This document shows, one piece after another, positions 51,337 to 59,208 of a DNA stretch of 64,000 bases. Numbering within the stretch: position 1 is the first letter of the stretch; every line of letters begins with the position of its first letter. The stretch is from JAGNXB01 sp964471595 (lineage in GTDB: Bacteria; Bacteroidota; Bacteroidia; Chitinophagales; Saprospiraceae), in NCBI GenBank assembly GCA_964471595.1, contig CAYYGN010000011.1, forward strand, positions 1 to 64,000, read 5' to 3'. The notes beneath the pieces were generated by a model. It made no database searches, was not told where the DNA came from, and saw only the letters and a program-made list of their open reading frames with translations. The position numbers and the translations under genes are program-made.

Positions 51337-53109
51337 TCAGACGGCCATTTCCGTGGCTTTTTCGGCCAGGATCCGGGAGAGTTCCTGGTGGTAGTTATTG
51401 AATTCGTCCGATTCCCAGCGGGAGTAGTTCATCTGCCGAAGGGTGTTGATGACCTTGCTGAAGTAAGGCCGCACCTCGGTATAGTTCTCGAAGGGAATGG
51501 GCATTTGACATATTTCCAAAACCAGCCGGCTCATACGACGCTGGCGCTCCAGGGGAGCGAGCTGGTCGATCTCGTCAAAGGCATCCTGCTGAAGCAGCAC
51601 GAAATCGATCAGTTCGGAGCGCCAGAAGTCAATATGATTTTCCAGGGATACGCCGTCATCACCCAGGATATTGATCTGGTCGGCGGCTTCCTTGCCCCGG
51701 ATGAGGAGATTCTGAAGGGTCTTGGCGTTGGCGATCCAGTCCGAACCCACGCTTTGGACGTGGGATTCGGCAAACTCGGGGTAGTCGAGATATTTGGAAT
51801 AACTCTCCAAAGGGTCCACGGCGGGATAGCGTTTGCTGTCGGCCCGGCGTTGGTTGAGGGCATAGAAACAGCGCGCCGCTTTGCGGGTGGATTCCGTGAC
51901 CGGTTCCTTGAAGTTGCCACCTGCCGGTGAGACGGTGCCGATGAAGGTGACGGCGCCTTGTTGTCCGTTGTGCAATGTGACGGTACCGGCCCGGCTGTAG
52001 AATTGGGCAATGGTGGCGCTGAGGTCCATGGGAAAGGCATCCGGACCGGGAAGGTCTTCCAGCCGGTTGGCCATTTCCCGGAGCGCCTGGGCCCAACGGG
52101 AAGTGGAATCCGCCAGGAGGAGGACCCGCAGGCCCATGTTGCGGTAAAATTCAGCCAGGCTCATGGCGGTATACACGGAGGCCTCCCTCGCCGCCACCGG
52201 CATGCTGGAGGTGTTGGCGATGATGATGGTGCGATCGATCAGCGGACGACCGGTGCGGGAGTCCTTCAATTCGGGAAACTCCGTGAAGATCTCCACGACT
52301 TCGTTGGCCCTTTCGCCACAGGCGGCCACGATCACGACATCCGCATCCGCCTGCTTGGCGAGGGCTTGCTGCATGACGGTCTTGCCGCATCCGAAGGGGC
52401 CGGGGATAAAACCGGTACCTCCCTCCAGCATGGGATACATGGTATCGAAGATCCGTACCCCGGTCTCCATCAGTTTGTGCGGGCGATGCTTTTCGCGGTA
52501 AACGGTGAGGGTCTGCTTGGCTGGCCATTTCTGGACCATGGATACTTCACGGACCATTCCCTGTTCATCTTCGAGTCGCGCAATGGTATCACGGATGCCG
52601 TAAGAGCCTTCCTGCACGATATCCCGGACGGTGAATCTGCCTTCCCACCGGAAAGGCACCATGACACGGTGGGGCAGTCCGTTTTCGCTCAGTTCGCCCA
52701 GCCAGTCGCCGGCCCTGACAGCGTCGCCGGCTTTGGCAAGCGGTCGGAAACCCCATTTGCTGTCATCATCGAGCGGAGCCGACTGTTGGCCGCGCTGCAG
52801 GAATACGCCTTCGAATTTCTCCAGGTCGTTTTGAAGGCCGTCATATCGTTTACCGAGCATTCCGGGCCCCAGCGTGACCTCGATCCGCTCGCCGGTAAAG
52901 GTCACTTCCGCCCCTTCGGAAAGGCCGCGGGTGGTGTCGAATATCTGGACGTAGGCGGTTTCTCCGATGATTTTGATCACCTCGCCCATCAGGGAAGCGC
53001 CATCGGAGGATACATAGCAGATCTCGTTTTGGCGAACAGGTCCGGAAGGCCTGATTTCCAGCAGATTGGCGGTAATGCCCCGGACGACGCCTTTGGTGGT
53101 GGTATTCAT
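51337..53109 (-). CDS. ntpA: V/A-type ATPase catalytic subunit A
   Basis: A 590-residue catalytic subunit. The N-terminal beta-barrel (GVVRGITANLLEI) is followed by the non-homologous insertion of A subunits and the nucleotide fold with Walker A GPFGCGKT, the catalytic Glu in AACGERANEVVEI, and LLADSTSRWAQALREMANR. The C-terminal helical domain ends LSRILAEKATEMAV. An upstream extension of 127 codons was rejected because it overlaps the DUF2764 gene in another frame. The start overlaps the DUF2764 gene end by 4 nt. Confidence 0.95.
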   Translation of the reverse strand: MNTTTKGVVRGITANLLEIRPSGPVRQNEICYVSSDGASLMGEVIKIIGETAYVQIFDTTRGLSEGAEVTFTGERIEVTLGPGMLGKRYDGLQNDLEKFEGVFLQRGQQSAPLDDDSKWGFRPLAKAGDAVRAGDWLGELSENGLPHRVMVPFRWEGRFTVRDIVQEGSYGIRDTIARLEDEQGMVREVSMVQKWPAKQTLTVYREKHRPHKLMETGVRIFDTMYPMLEGGTGFIPGPFGCGKTVMQQALAKQADADVVIVAACGERANEVVEIFTEFPELKDSRTGRPLIDRTIIIANTSSMPVAAREASVYTAMSLAEFYRNMGLRVLLLADSTSRWAQALREMANRLEDLPGPDAFPMDLSATIAQFYSRAGTVTLHNGQQGAVTFIGTVSPAGGNFKEPVTESTRKAARCFYALNQRRADSKRYPAVDPLESYSKYLDYPEFAESHVQSVGSDWIANAKTLQNLLIRGKEAADQINILGDDGVSLENHIDFWRSELIDFVLLQQDAFDEIDQLAPLERQRRMSRLVLEICQMPIPFENYTEVRPYFSKVINTLRQMNYSRWESDEFNNYHQELSRILAEKATEMAV

Positions 53110-53894
53110 AGGAATTCTTGGACGGCCTCGCCCACTAGGTGGTCGAGGAGGTTGGCAGATTTGGAGGAAAGCAAAGCCGACCGGCGCAGACAGATCTGCT
53201 GCCGGAGGGCGTATCCGATCAGGGCGTTCAGCGAGAAGGGCTCCAGGTTTTCTTCGCGTTCCAGAAACTCCCAGATCCATTCGTCGGTATCCCACTCTTT
53301 TTGAAAAATATCGGCCTGGCGCTGGATGACCATCAGGTTTTCCGGAAGGGATTCGACGGCACCTCCGGAGGCGGACCATTGATCCAGGATGTCCTGAAGG
53401 ACTTCGCGTTCCTGAAGGAGGACGGGACGCAGGCTTTCTCCGGCTTGCTGGTTGGTGTACAGCCTCAGGCGCACCTGAACCAACGCCCATTCGCGCAGCA
53501 ATTCGTTGTCCTGTGTGATCAGGTATGTCAGGGCATGGCGGGCGAGGGCAAGCTCGGTTTCCTTGCGCTGACCGTTGAGGTTGCGGGTGCGCACCTCCTC
53601 CAGAAAGGCCGTGAGGTAAGGCCAGGAGGAGGCATCTCCGGACACCAGGCGCTGGATGTCATCCTCGGCCAGGTTGCCTCCGGCCACAAACTGCTTGCTG
53701 CCCGTCAGCCGGTTGAGGAGGTTGGTGTGATCGGCCTGAACGTAGGCCAGTTCGAGCGTACGGCGATCGCGGTCATCCAGGAGGTCCTTGTAGGATTGGG
53801 CCAGATGGAGAGGACGGAATCCTTCCATGCCTTTCCGCGGGAGCGGAGGTAAGGCAGCGACAATGCCGTAGTACGCGCGATCAGGCTTCGCCAT
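53106..53894 (-). CDS. DUF2764 protein (V-ATPase subunit C-like)
   Basis: A 262-residue, mainly helical protein of the DUF2764 family found inside the V-type ATPase operons of Bacteroidota, spirochaetes and Chlamydiae, where it replaces the missing subunit C. It begins YYGIVAALPPLPRKG, and later shows NGQRKETELALARHALTYLI and EWALVQVRLRLYTNQQAG. Its end overlaps the A gene by 4 nt and its start overlaps subunit E by 14 nt. The function as a C-subunit analogue is inferred from position and helical content. Confidence 0.85.
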   Translation of the reverse strand: MAKPDRAYYGIVAALPPLPRKGMEGFRPLHLAQSYKDLLDDRDRRTLELAYVQADHTNLLNRLTGSKQFVAGGNLAEDDIQRLVSGDASSWPYLTAFLEEVRTRNLNGQRKETELALARHALTYLITQDNELLREWALVQVRLRLYTNQQAGESLRPVLLQEREVLQDILDQWSASGGAVESLPENLMVIQRQADIFQKEWDTDEWIWEFLEREENLEPFSLNALIGYALRQQICLRRSALLSSKSANLLDHLVGEAVQEFL

Positions 53895-54492
53895 CGATCA
53901 GCTCCTGGAATTCGGCGGTGAGGAATTGCTTCAGATAGGCGCTGAAGTCCGCCTCCGAGAATGAAATCCGGTAATGTTCTCCTTCCTTTCCGATCTGGAA
54001 ACCAGCGGTGAGGCCTGGGGTGGGCATCAGCACGGGTGCTTCGTCGAGGGCTTTGGTCAGAGACTCCCGCACCTGTTTGCGCCAGGCTTCCGAGGTCTGT
54101 TCCGGGATGGCGATGACCAGTTTGCCTTTGGGTTCCCATTGGAGGTGCCTGATCAGGTCGGTCATGAACCCGGCGATCCAATCGGCTTTGCCGAGGGTTT
54201 CCCGGACGGGTTGCTGGACGACCCGGCGTGACAGGAGATTTTCCAGTTCCTGGCGCAATTGCTGCCTGGATTGCCGGACCATCATCTGGATTTCCGAGCG
54301 GGCTCTACGCTGCAGGGCCATGGATTCGTCCTGGGCTCTGGCCAAAATGTCAACCGACTGTGACTCGGCTTTCTTACGGAGATCCTCGGCTTCTTTTTGG
54401 GCGTTTTCCAGGATTTTTCGGGCCTCGGCTTCCGCCTTCTGAACGCCTTCGTCCAGGAGTTTTCGCGTCAGCGCCTCAAGTTTTGCATCCAT
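53881..54492 (-). CDS. ntpE: V/A-type ATPase subunit E (peripheral stalk)
   Basis: A 203-residue protein with a long charged N-terminal helix (MDAKLEALTRKLLDEGVQKA, then EAEARKILENAQKEAEDLRKKAES) and a globular C-terminal domain, as in subunit E of the peripheral stalk. It is the first gene of the operon. The frame extends 33 codons further, but the coiled coil fixes the start at 54492. A TATTTTTG element lies 18 nt upstream (54511-54518, minus strand). No separate subunit G/H or F gene is present in the operon. Confidence 0.9.
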   Translation of the reverse strand: MDAKLEALTRKLLDEGVQKAEAEARKILENAQKEAEDLRKKAESQSVDILARAQDESMALQRRARSEIQMMVRQSRQQLRQELENLLSRRVVQQPVRETLGKADWIAGFMTDLIRHLQWEPKGKLVIAIPEQTSEAWRKQVRESLTKALDEAPVLMPTPGLTAGFQIGKEGEHYRISFSEADFSAYLKQFLTAEFQELIDGEA

Positions 54493-54510
54493 GCCGGAAA
54501 TTTTGTGCGG

Positions 54511-54518
54511 CAAAAATA
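54511..54518 (-). promoter_or_regulatory. -7 promoter element TATTTTTG of the V-ATPase operon
   Basis: A consensus match on the minus strand, 18 nt before the ATG of subunit E. The same 138-nt gap holds a terminator-like hairpin for the upstream gene. Confidence 0.5.
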
Positions 54519-54595
54519 ATCCGCCGGAGTTCCCCGCAGGTTGATTTTCATCATTATTTCTGATGACCTGATCAATATCCCTTCCCGCCAACGAA

Positions 54596-54616
54596 AACCC
54601 GGCTCCTGCCAGGGTT
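54596..54616 (-). terminator. Terminator-like hairpin after the large secreted protein
   Basis: On the minus strand AACCC-t-GGC pairs with GCC-GGGTT across a 4-nt loop (one bulged base), followed by TTCG. It is 15 nt after the stop codon at 54631. Confidence 0.4.
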
Positions 54617-54630
54617 GGCCGGACCCTGTT

Positions 54631-57285
54631 TCAAGGTCTGCCGGTAAGCACAACGGGGATGACAACCACACCCGTTTCGGTGGTAAGGATCATCCAGTAA
54701 GTACCTGCCGGTCGGCCGGTGAGGTCCCACTCATCCATAATGCGGGGCCCGGTGCGGCGCTCAACGGCGTGGCCGTTCAGATCATGCAAGACCGCCGACA
54801 TCAGCCCGGGTGCCGACTCGGTCACGCGGATCCGGAAAGACCCTGATGCCGGATTGGGTGTCAGGAAGATGTCTCGCTGCGCGTCAGGTCCATTCACCGA
54901 GGAGGCATTTTCCACCAGGAAGCATCCGGTACGGGTGCAGCCTTCGCAATCCGTTACTGTCAGGCAATATTCCCCCGGGGCGAGGCCTGAATTTTCGGCG
55001 ACGGTAACCCCGTTGGACCACAGATAGGAATACGGGTTGCATCCGCCGGAAACGAAGGCGATGACGGAGCCGTTGTTCTGGCCTGAACCTGACGGTTGGA
55101 TTTGGGCAATCAATTCGAGACTGTCGGGCTGCAGGACATCATAGGGTCCGTAGTTGCCCGTACGCCCCGTTTCGGAAGTAACGGTGCAATGATAGGTCCC
55201 GGCATCCAGCATGTCGATGAAAGGACCCGACTGGCCGTTGCTCCATTGGATGTCTTGTTGGGGTGTTCCACCGGTCAGCGTGAGGCCAATGGAACCGTTG
55301 CTTTCCCCATGGCAGGTCACATGAAGGATTTCAGCCGTGATGTGGGGCAGGCTGGATTGGATGTGTACGTCTTCGCAATGCAGGTCTTCGTGACAGGCGT
55401 CGGCAGCGGCCAGGCAGATATTGAGGAGGCCGGTGTCGGGGACGATGACCTGGACGTTCGGGTCTTCGGATTGGAATCCGTTGCTGAAAAACCAGTAGGT
55501 ATAATCGGCGTTTTGGGAGAGGTTGGTCAGGGTGACCTGATCGTAATACACCGAGGCGTCAAACTGGCTTTGGGCTTCGATGGCCGAATAATCGATGGTC
55601 AGGGAATCGGAGACCCCGGCGCCCAGGTTGAAGTACCGGCCACTGCTGCTTTCCCGGAGTTCCACGGCCCTGACCTGGTAAACGGTATAGCCGTCCCCGC
55701 TGCAGGAGTCGGTATAGGAATTCGAGGTGAGCGGGGTTCCGGTGAGTACGGTAAATTCCGACTCCCCTTCCTTCTTTTTGTAAACGTGATATCCGAGGGC
55801 CCCCGGGACCTCCTCCCAGGACAGGTGGACATGAAAACCTTCCTGTTGGACCATCAGCGCCGTTGGTGGCCGGAGGACATGCATGACGAGCGTGGGATCG
55901 CCCATCAGGGCGGTGTGGACGCCGGCAGCCCCGAATCCCGACTGGTACAGGGCACCGTTGTTGTTCATGCTCAGCCTTGCGCAGTAACCGATGGGTTCAC
56001 CGAGGGCCATGTGGTGAAACATCCAGTTGGGCCTGGCTGCCCAGGCATTGGTCAGGGTGGTCCCGGTGGCAAGAGCGGCCCGGAGGAGGTTGTTGCCGCT
56101 GTCCCAGTCGCCAAAGTAACTGCCGAACAGCATGGTGAATACGGTCTGCAGGGAATCCGTGGTAAAATTGGTGGTATTGGTAATACCTCCGGCGCTGTTG
56201 TAGGAGCCCGGACCGCAGCCATAGGACCACAGGTAGCTCTGACTCTGCAGGGTTTCGCGGTAAGGCAACTCCTTGACTTCCGGGTAGCCGAACATGGGAA
56301 CGAAGTTTTTCCATCCGTTTTGGCCAAACCCTTCGGCAAAGCCGGCAAAGTTGTTTTGAATGAGGCCCCTTTCCACGGCCGGCAACATGCCTTTGCGCCA
56401 GGCGTGATTTTTATCGAGATAATTACGCAGGAGTTCGGTTTCGGACTGGGGGAAGGCGTTCAGATTGAAAAAGTCCACCCGGCCTACGCCCAATTCCAGG
56501 GTGGAAGGAAACGAGCTTTGGTCAAACTTCCCGTCTCCGGGGATGTTGCGGTTGCGCATTTGACTGGCATCCACCACATTGACGGTATTGTCCGTCCAGG
56601 TGCCGTCCAGATCGCCATAATAGCCGTCACAGGGCCAGGCCCCCTGGTGGTCGGGGACGTGGCCGTCCGGTGCGATATTGCCGCTGTAGGGCACAGGTAC
56701 GCGACCCAGCAGGAAAAGCGTCTGAAAAAAGGAATTGTCACCCGTCAGGGCTTGTTTGATGAGTTGGCGGACGGTTGGCACGGGATCATTGCGGTCCACA
56801 TACAGCATTTTCACCTTCCAGCCGTCTTCTTCGAGGTCGCGGTGGAGACGGGCGATTTCCGGGGCGAGGGAGGTTTTGAACGTGCTGTCCACTACGACGA
56901 GGCAGGTGCCTCTGGTATGAACGGGATGGACATCTATACCGGCATAACAATAACCGGCGCTCGTTCCGCCGCCATACCCGGCCAGATTTTTGACGACCCG
57001 GTATTCATAGGCCTGTCCAATGTTGACAGCCGTATCCGTCCACGATGAGTCCGTAGCGAGGGTCGTACCCAAAACGGTCCCCCAGTTGCTCCCACCTTTG
57101 GATTTCCGGTAAACGGAGTATCCCGAATTCTGGGTGTCTTTGACCCAGTGCAGGGTGATCCGGGGAGGGGTCTCCTGGATTTCAGCCCGGATCATGACCG
57201 ACATTTTGGCATCATTGGCATTCTGGGCCAGGGCCGGATGTAAAAAGCAGGCGAAGAGGATGGGGAGAAGTAAAAAACGACGCAT
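54631..57285 (-). CDS. Type IX-secreted protein with gingipain-like fold, FN3-like and SprB-like repeats
   Basis: An 884-residue protein with a signal peptide (FLLLPILFACFLHPALAQ). Residues about 30-110 are fibronectin-like (ITLHWVKDTQNSGYSVYRK). Residues about 120-460 follow the caspase/gingipain (peptidase C25) layout: LVVVDSTFKTSLAPEI, LFLLGRVPVPYSG, DGYYGDLDG, LGVGRVDF. A second FN3-like part follows (HLSWEEVPGALGYHVYKKK), then two SprB-like repeats (VTCHGESNGSIGLTLTGGTP; VSGGCNPYSYLWSNG), and a type A sorting domain (FLTPNPASGSFRIRV) at the end. The expected catalytic His and Cys appear replaced (see findings). The start at 57285 follows a TATATTTG element. It is a cell-surface or secreted cargo of SprA. 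Confidence 0.83.
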   Translation of the reverse strand: MRRFLLLPILFACFLHPALAQNANDAKMSVMIRAEIQETPPRITLHWVKDTQNSGYSVYRKSKGGSNWGTVLGTTLATDSSWTDTAVNIGQAYEYRVVKNLAGYGGGTSAGYCYAGIDVHPVHTRGTCLVVVDSTFKTSLAPEIARLHRDLEEDGWKVKMLYVDRNDPVPTVRQLIKQALTGDNSFFQTLFLLGRVPVPYSGNIAPDGHVPDHQGAWPCDGYYGDLDGTWTDNTVNVVDASQMRNRNIPGDGKFDQSSFPSTLELGVGRVDFFNLNAFPQSETELLRNYLDKNHAWRKGMLPAVERGLIQNNFAGFAEGFGQNGWKNFVPMFGYPEVKELPYRETLQSQSYLWSYGCGPGSYNSAGGITNTTNFTTDSLQTVFTMLFGSYFGDWDSGNNLLRAALATGTTLTNAWAARPNWMFHHMALGEPIGYCARLSMNNNGALYQSGFGAAGVHTALMGDPTLVMHVLRPPTALMVQQEGFHVHLSWEEVPGALGYHVYKKKEGESEFTVLTGTPLTSNSYTDSCSGDGYTVYQVRAVELRESSSGRYFNLGAGVSDSLTIDYSAIEAQSQFDASVYYDQVTLTNLSQNADYTYWFFSNGFQSEDPNVQVIVPDTGLLNICLAAADACHEDLHCEDVHIQSSLPHITAEILHVTCHGESNGSIGLTLTGGTPQQDIQWSNGQSGPFIDMLDAGTYHCTVTSETGRTGNYGPYDVLQPDSLELIAQIQPSGSGQNNGSVIAFVSGGCNPYSYLWSNGVTVAENSGLAPGEYCLTVTDCEGCTRTGCFLVENASSVNGPDAQRDIFLTPNPASGSFRIRVTESAPGLMSAVLHDLNGHAVERRTGPRIMDEWDLTGRPAGTYWMILTTETGVVVIPVVLTGRP

Positions 57286-57318
57286 GGGAAACAGGTTTAC
57301 GCGTTGGTCAAGGCATGG

Positions 57319-57326
57319 CAAATATA
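57319..57326 (-). promoter_or_regulatory. -7 promoter element TATATTTG
   Basis: An exact TAnnTTTG on the minus strand, 33 nt before the ATG of the large secreted protein. A TTG lies 14 nt further upstream, slightly closer than usual. Confidence 0.5.
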
Positions 57327-57351
57327 AGGGATCGGGAGGCCAAATCCTACG

Positions 57352-57415
57352 ACCTGGCTCAAACAGCAGCGACTCCGCGAATGCGGAGCCGCTTGCCGGA
57401 CCTGGTTGAGCAGGT
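57352..57415. repeat. Nested imperfect inverted repeat (large potential hairpin)
   Basis: The outer arms ACCTGGCTCAA (57352-57362) and TTGAGCAGGT (57406-57415) pair with one bulge, and inside them AGCGACTCCGC (57368-57378) pairs with GCGGAGCCGCT (57383-57393) with one mismatch around a GAAT loop. It lies between the 3' end of the SRPBCC-GyrI gene and the promoter of the large secreted protein. It may be a terminator without U-tract, or a REP-like element. Confidence 0.55.
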
Positions 57416-57427
57416 ACTCAGGGTGTG

Positions 57428-58447
57428 TCAGTTCTGGATGTAATAGACGATGCGGGTGAGCCACTTGGCGGTATCCGGTTCAGTGGTTGGGTCAGTGATG
57501 TATTCTTCGATAACGGGGGAGCCGGCCGTGAGTCCGAAATCCTTCATGTAGTCATCCATGGCAAAATGGGCCTCGCCGCTGCCTTCATACGGGCCGTAAT
57601 AGTCGATCGTGACTACCGGTCCGGCGGGGAGTTGTTCGACGGCTACACCCGGAGCGTTCTTTACCTCTTTGACCGGTACGGCAGTTGCCAGATCAGCCAT
57701 TTGGCCTTCCATGTCCCACTCGTAAAACAATCCGGCGGGAGGTCCGTCCAATGCAGCGCCGGCTTTCATGGCGGCATTGAAGATGGCCGGCATATTTTTC
57801 TGAAACCAGGCCGACATGTCGGCAAAGCTGACACGGGCACGGTAGCCCATGTAAACCCGTGCCGGAGCATCACTGCGCTGTATGGCATATCCGCGATAAA
57901 CGGGATTGGCGGCCTTTTCTTCGGCCATGGTTTTGAGTTTGGCCAGCCCTTTGTCAAAGGAATTTTCCAGAGACCCCTTCATACCCATGATCAGTGAGAT
58001 CACATTGCGGGGGAAAGGAGACTTGCCGGACAGCCGCCACTTTACCCGTGTACTTTCATCGGCATCTTCCAACATCACGGAGGCTTCCGCCACATCTTCA
58101 TACGGCTCGATGAATTCCAGCCGGGAATCCACCCGGGTATTGTCTTCGACGGCGGTCAGGGTCTGGATGCCTTTGCCTACATCGCTGTTGCCATCCCAGG
58201 TCATGCTTGAACCCGGGGCGCCGTCCTCCCCTTCCCAGGTGGTCACCTGATCGGGATCCAGTTCTGCCCATGGACTCCAAGTCTGCATGTCGCGCAATGA
58301 GTTGGTCAAATTGAATACCAGGGGCTTGGGCGCATCAATCAGGACCTCCCGTTCGACGGTCCATTCTTTGGGCAAGACCATGCCAAGGATCAACAACACG
58401 CCGATCAGGGCGAGCAGGATCCAACCGATCATTTTGAGGATTCTCAT
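57428..58447 (-). CDS. SRPBCC domain fused to GyrI-like effector-binding domain
   Basis: A 339-residue protein with an N-terminal membrane anchor (ILKMIGWILLALIGVLLILGMVLP). A SRPBCC domain spans about 30-185 (VEREVLIDAPKPLVFNLTNSL, WSPWAELDP). The C-terminal GyrI-like (AraC effector-binding) domain runs from about 190 to 339, with ARVYMGYRARVSFADMSAWF, GPPAGLFYEWD and VVTIDYYGPYEGSGEAHFAMD. Both folds bind small hydrophobic molecules. Such combinations occur in Bacteroidota; the ligand is not known. Transcribed alone. Confidence 0.82.
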   Translation of the reverse strand: MRILKMIGWILLALIGVLLILGMVLPKEWTVEREVLIDAPKPLVFNLTNSLRDMQTWSPWAELDPDQVTTWEGEDGAPGSSMTWDGNSDVGKGIQTLTAVEDNTRVDSRLEFIEPYEDVAEASVMLEDADESTRVKWRLSGKSPFPRNVISLIMGMKGSLENSFDKGLAKLKTMAEEKAANPVYRGYAIQRSDAPARVYMGYRARVSFADMSAWFQKNMPAIFNAAMKAGAALDGPPAGLFYEWDMEGQMADLATAVPVKEVKNAPGVAVEQLPAGPVVTIDYYGPYEGSGEAHFAMDDYMKDFGLTAGSPVIEEYITDPTTEPDTAKWLTRIVYYIQN

Positions 58448-58513
58448 GGTTAGGGAATTTTTACTGCCTAAATGTAGGTATTTCTGAATTTTTCCAACAG
58501 AAAGAAGGATTGA

Positions 58514-59185
58514 TCAGGTCCGGTTTGTCCGGTAAAAGCAAATCGAGCCAGTCAGAAAACCTGCCATGGCGGCATTGACCATCATGAGGGGCGACTGGCC
58601 GGCCAGGGCGATGCCTGCCCCCAGTAGGGCCAAAAGCCATGGAGCCAGGTCTCTTCCGTTGCGGGGTCGTGTTTTGAAGGAGGGGAAAGGCAGGGAAGAC
58701 ACCATCAACAGGCTGAGGAGCAGCGATGCGGCGGCCATGCCGGCTGCAATGGAATCGAAGGGACTGTCGGTGGCCAATTCCGGCCACCATAGCGCCAGAC
58801 CGGCGTACCAGAGGGCATTGGCAGGAGTAGGCAGCCCGGAAAACACAGGGCTGGCCGGTCGAATATTGAAAACAGCCAGTCGCCAGGCACTGGCTACCGG
58901 TATCAGCAGAGCGATGGCGCAATGCAACCAGGTGTCCGGCATCATCCGGAGAAACAAGAGGGCAGGGGCAACGCCGAAGGTGACCATGTCGGCCAGGGAG
59001 TCGAGTTGGAGACCGACCGGTGAAGTCTGGTTCAGCCGGCGGGCCACCCATCCGTCCATGACATCGAATGCGGCGCCCAGGGCGATAAAACCGGCGGCGG
59101 TCAGGGGCTGGCCCGTTTGAATGGCCAAAACGCCGGCCGTCAGATTGGCCAGCGTGAACATGTCGGCGATCCTGGGGAGGGTCAT
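58514..59185 (-). CDS. pssA: CDP-diacylglycerol--serine O-phosphatidyltransferase
   Basis: A 223-residue integral membrane enzyme that makes phosphatidylserine, the precursor of phosphatidylethanolamine. The CDP-alcohol phosphatidyltransferase signature is FDVMDGWVARRLNQTSPVG with QLDSLADMV, giving the D-x2-DG-x2-AR and D-x3-D pattern. About six to eight hydrophobic helices follow. The length is typical for the short bacterial PssA group. The ATG follows TACCTTTC by 4 nt. A psd gene is not adjacent. Confidence 0.87.
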   Translation of the reverse strand: MTLPRIADMFTLANLTAGVLAIQTGQPLTAAGFIALGAAFDVMDGWVARRLNQTSPVGLQLDSLADMVTFGVAPALLFLRMMPDTWLHCAIALLIPVASAWRLAVFNIRPASPVFSGLPTPANALWYAGLALWWPELATDSPFDSIAAGMAAASLLLSLLMVSSLPFPSFKTRPRNGRDLAPWLLALLGAGIALAGQSPLMMVNAAMAGFLTGSICFYRTNRT

Positions 59186-59189
59186 GACG

Positions 59190-59197
59190 GAAAGGTA
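59190..59197 (-). promoter_or_regulatory. -7 promoter element TACCTTTC, 4 nt before pssA
   Basis: One mismatch to TAnnTTTG on the minus strand, 4 nt before the pssA ATG. Confidence 0.4.
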
Positions 59198-59208
59198 GGT
59201 GAAGCAGG

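Noticed and set aside
55096..57048. 650-codon open frame on the + strand antisense to the large secreted protein
   Set aside because: It is a shadow frame: low-complexity Gly/Val-rich translation with no domain, while the minus-strand frame has clear domains. The same applies to long antisense frames in the PBP (27485-29314) and sprA (30737-32350, 32492-34369) genes.
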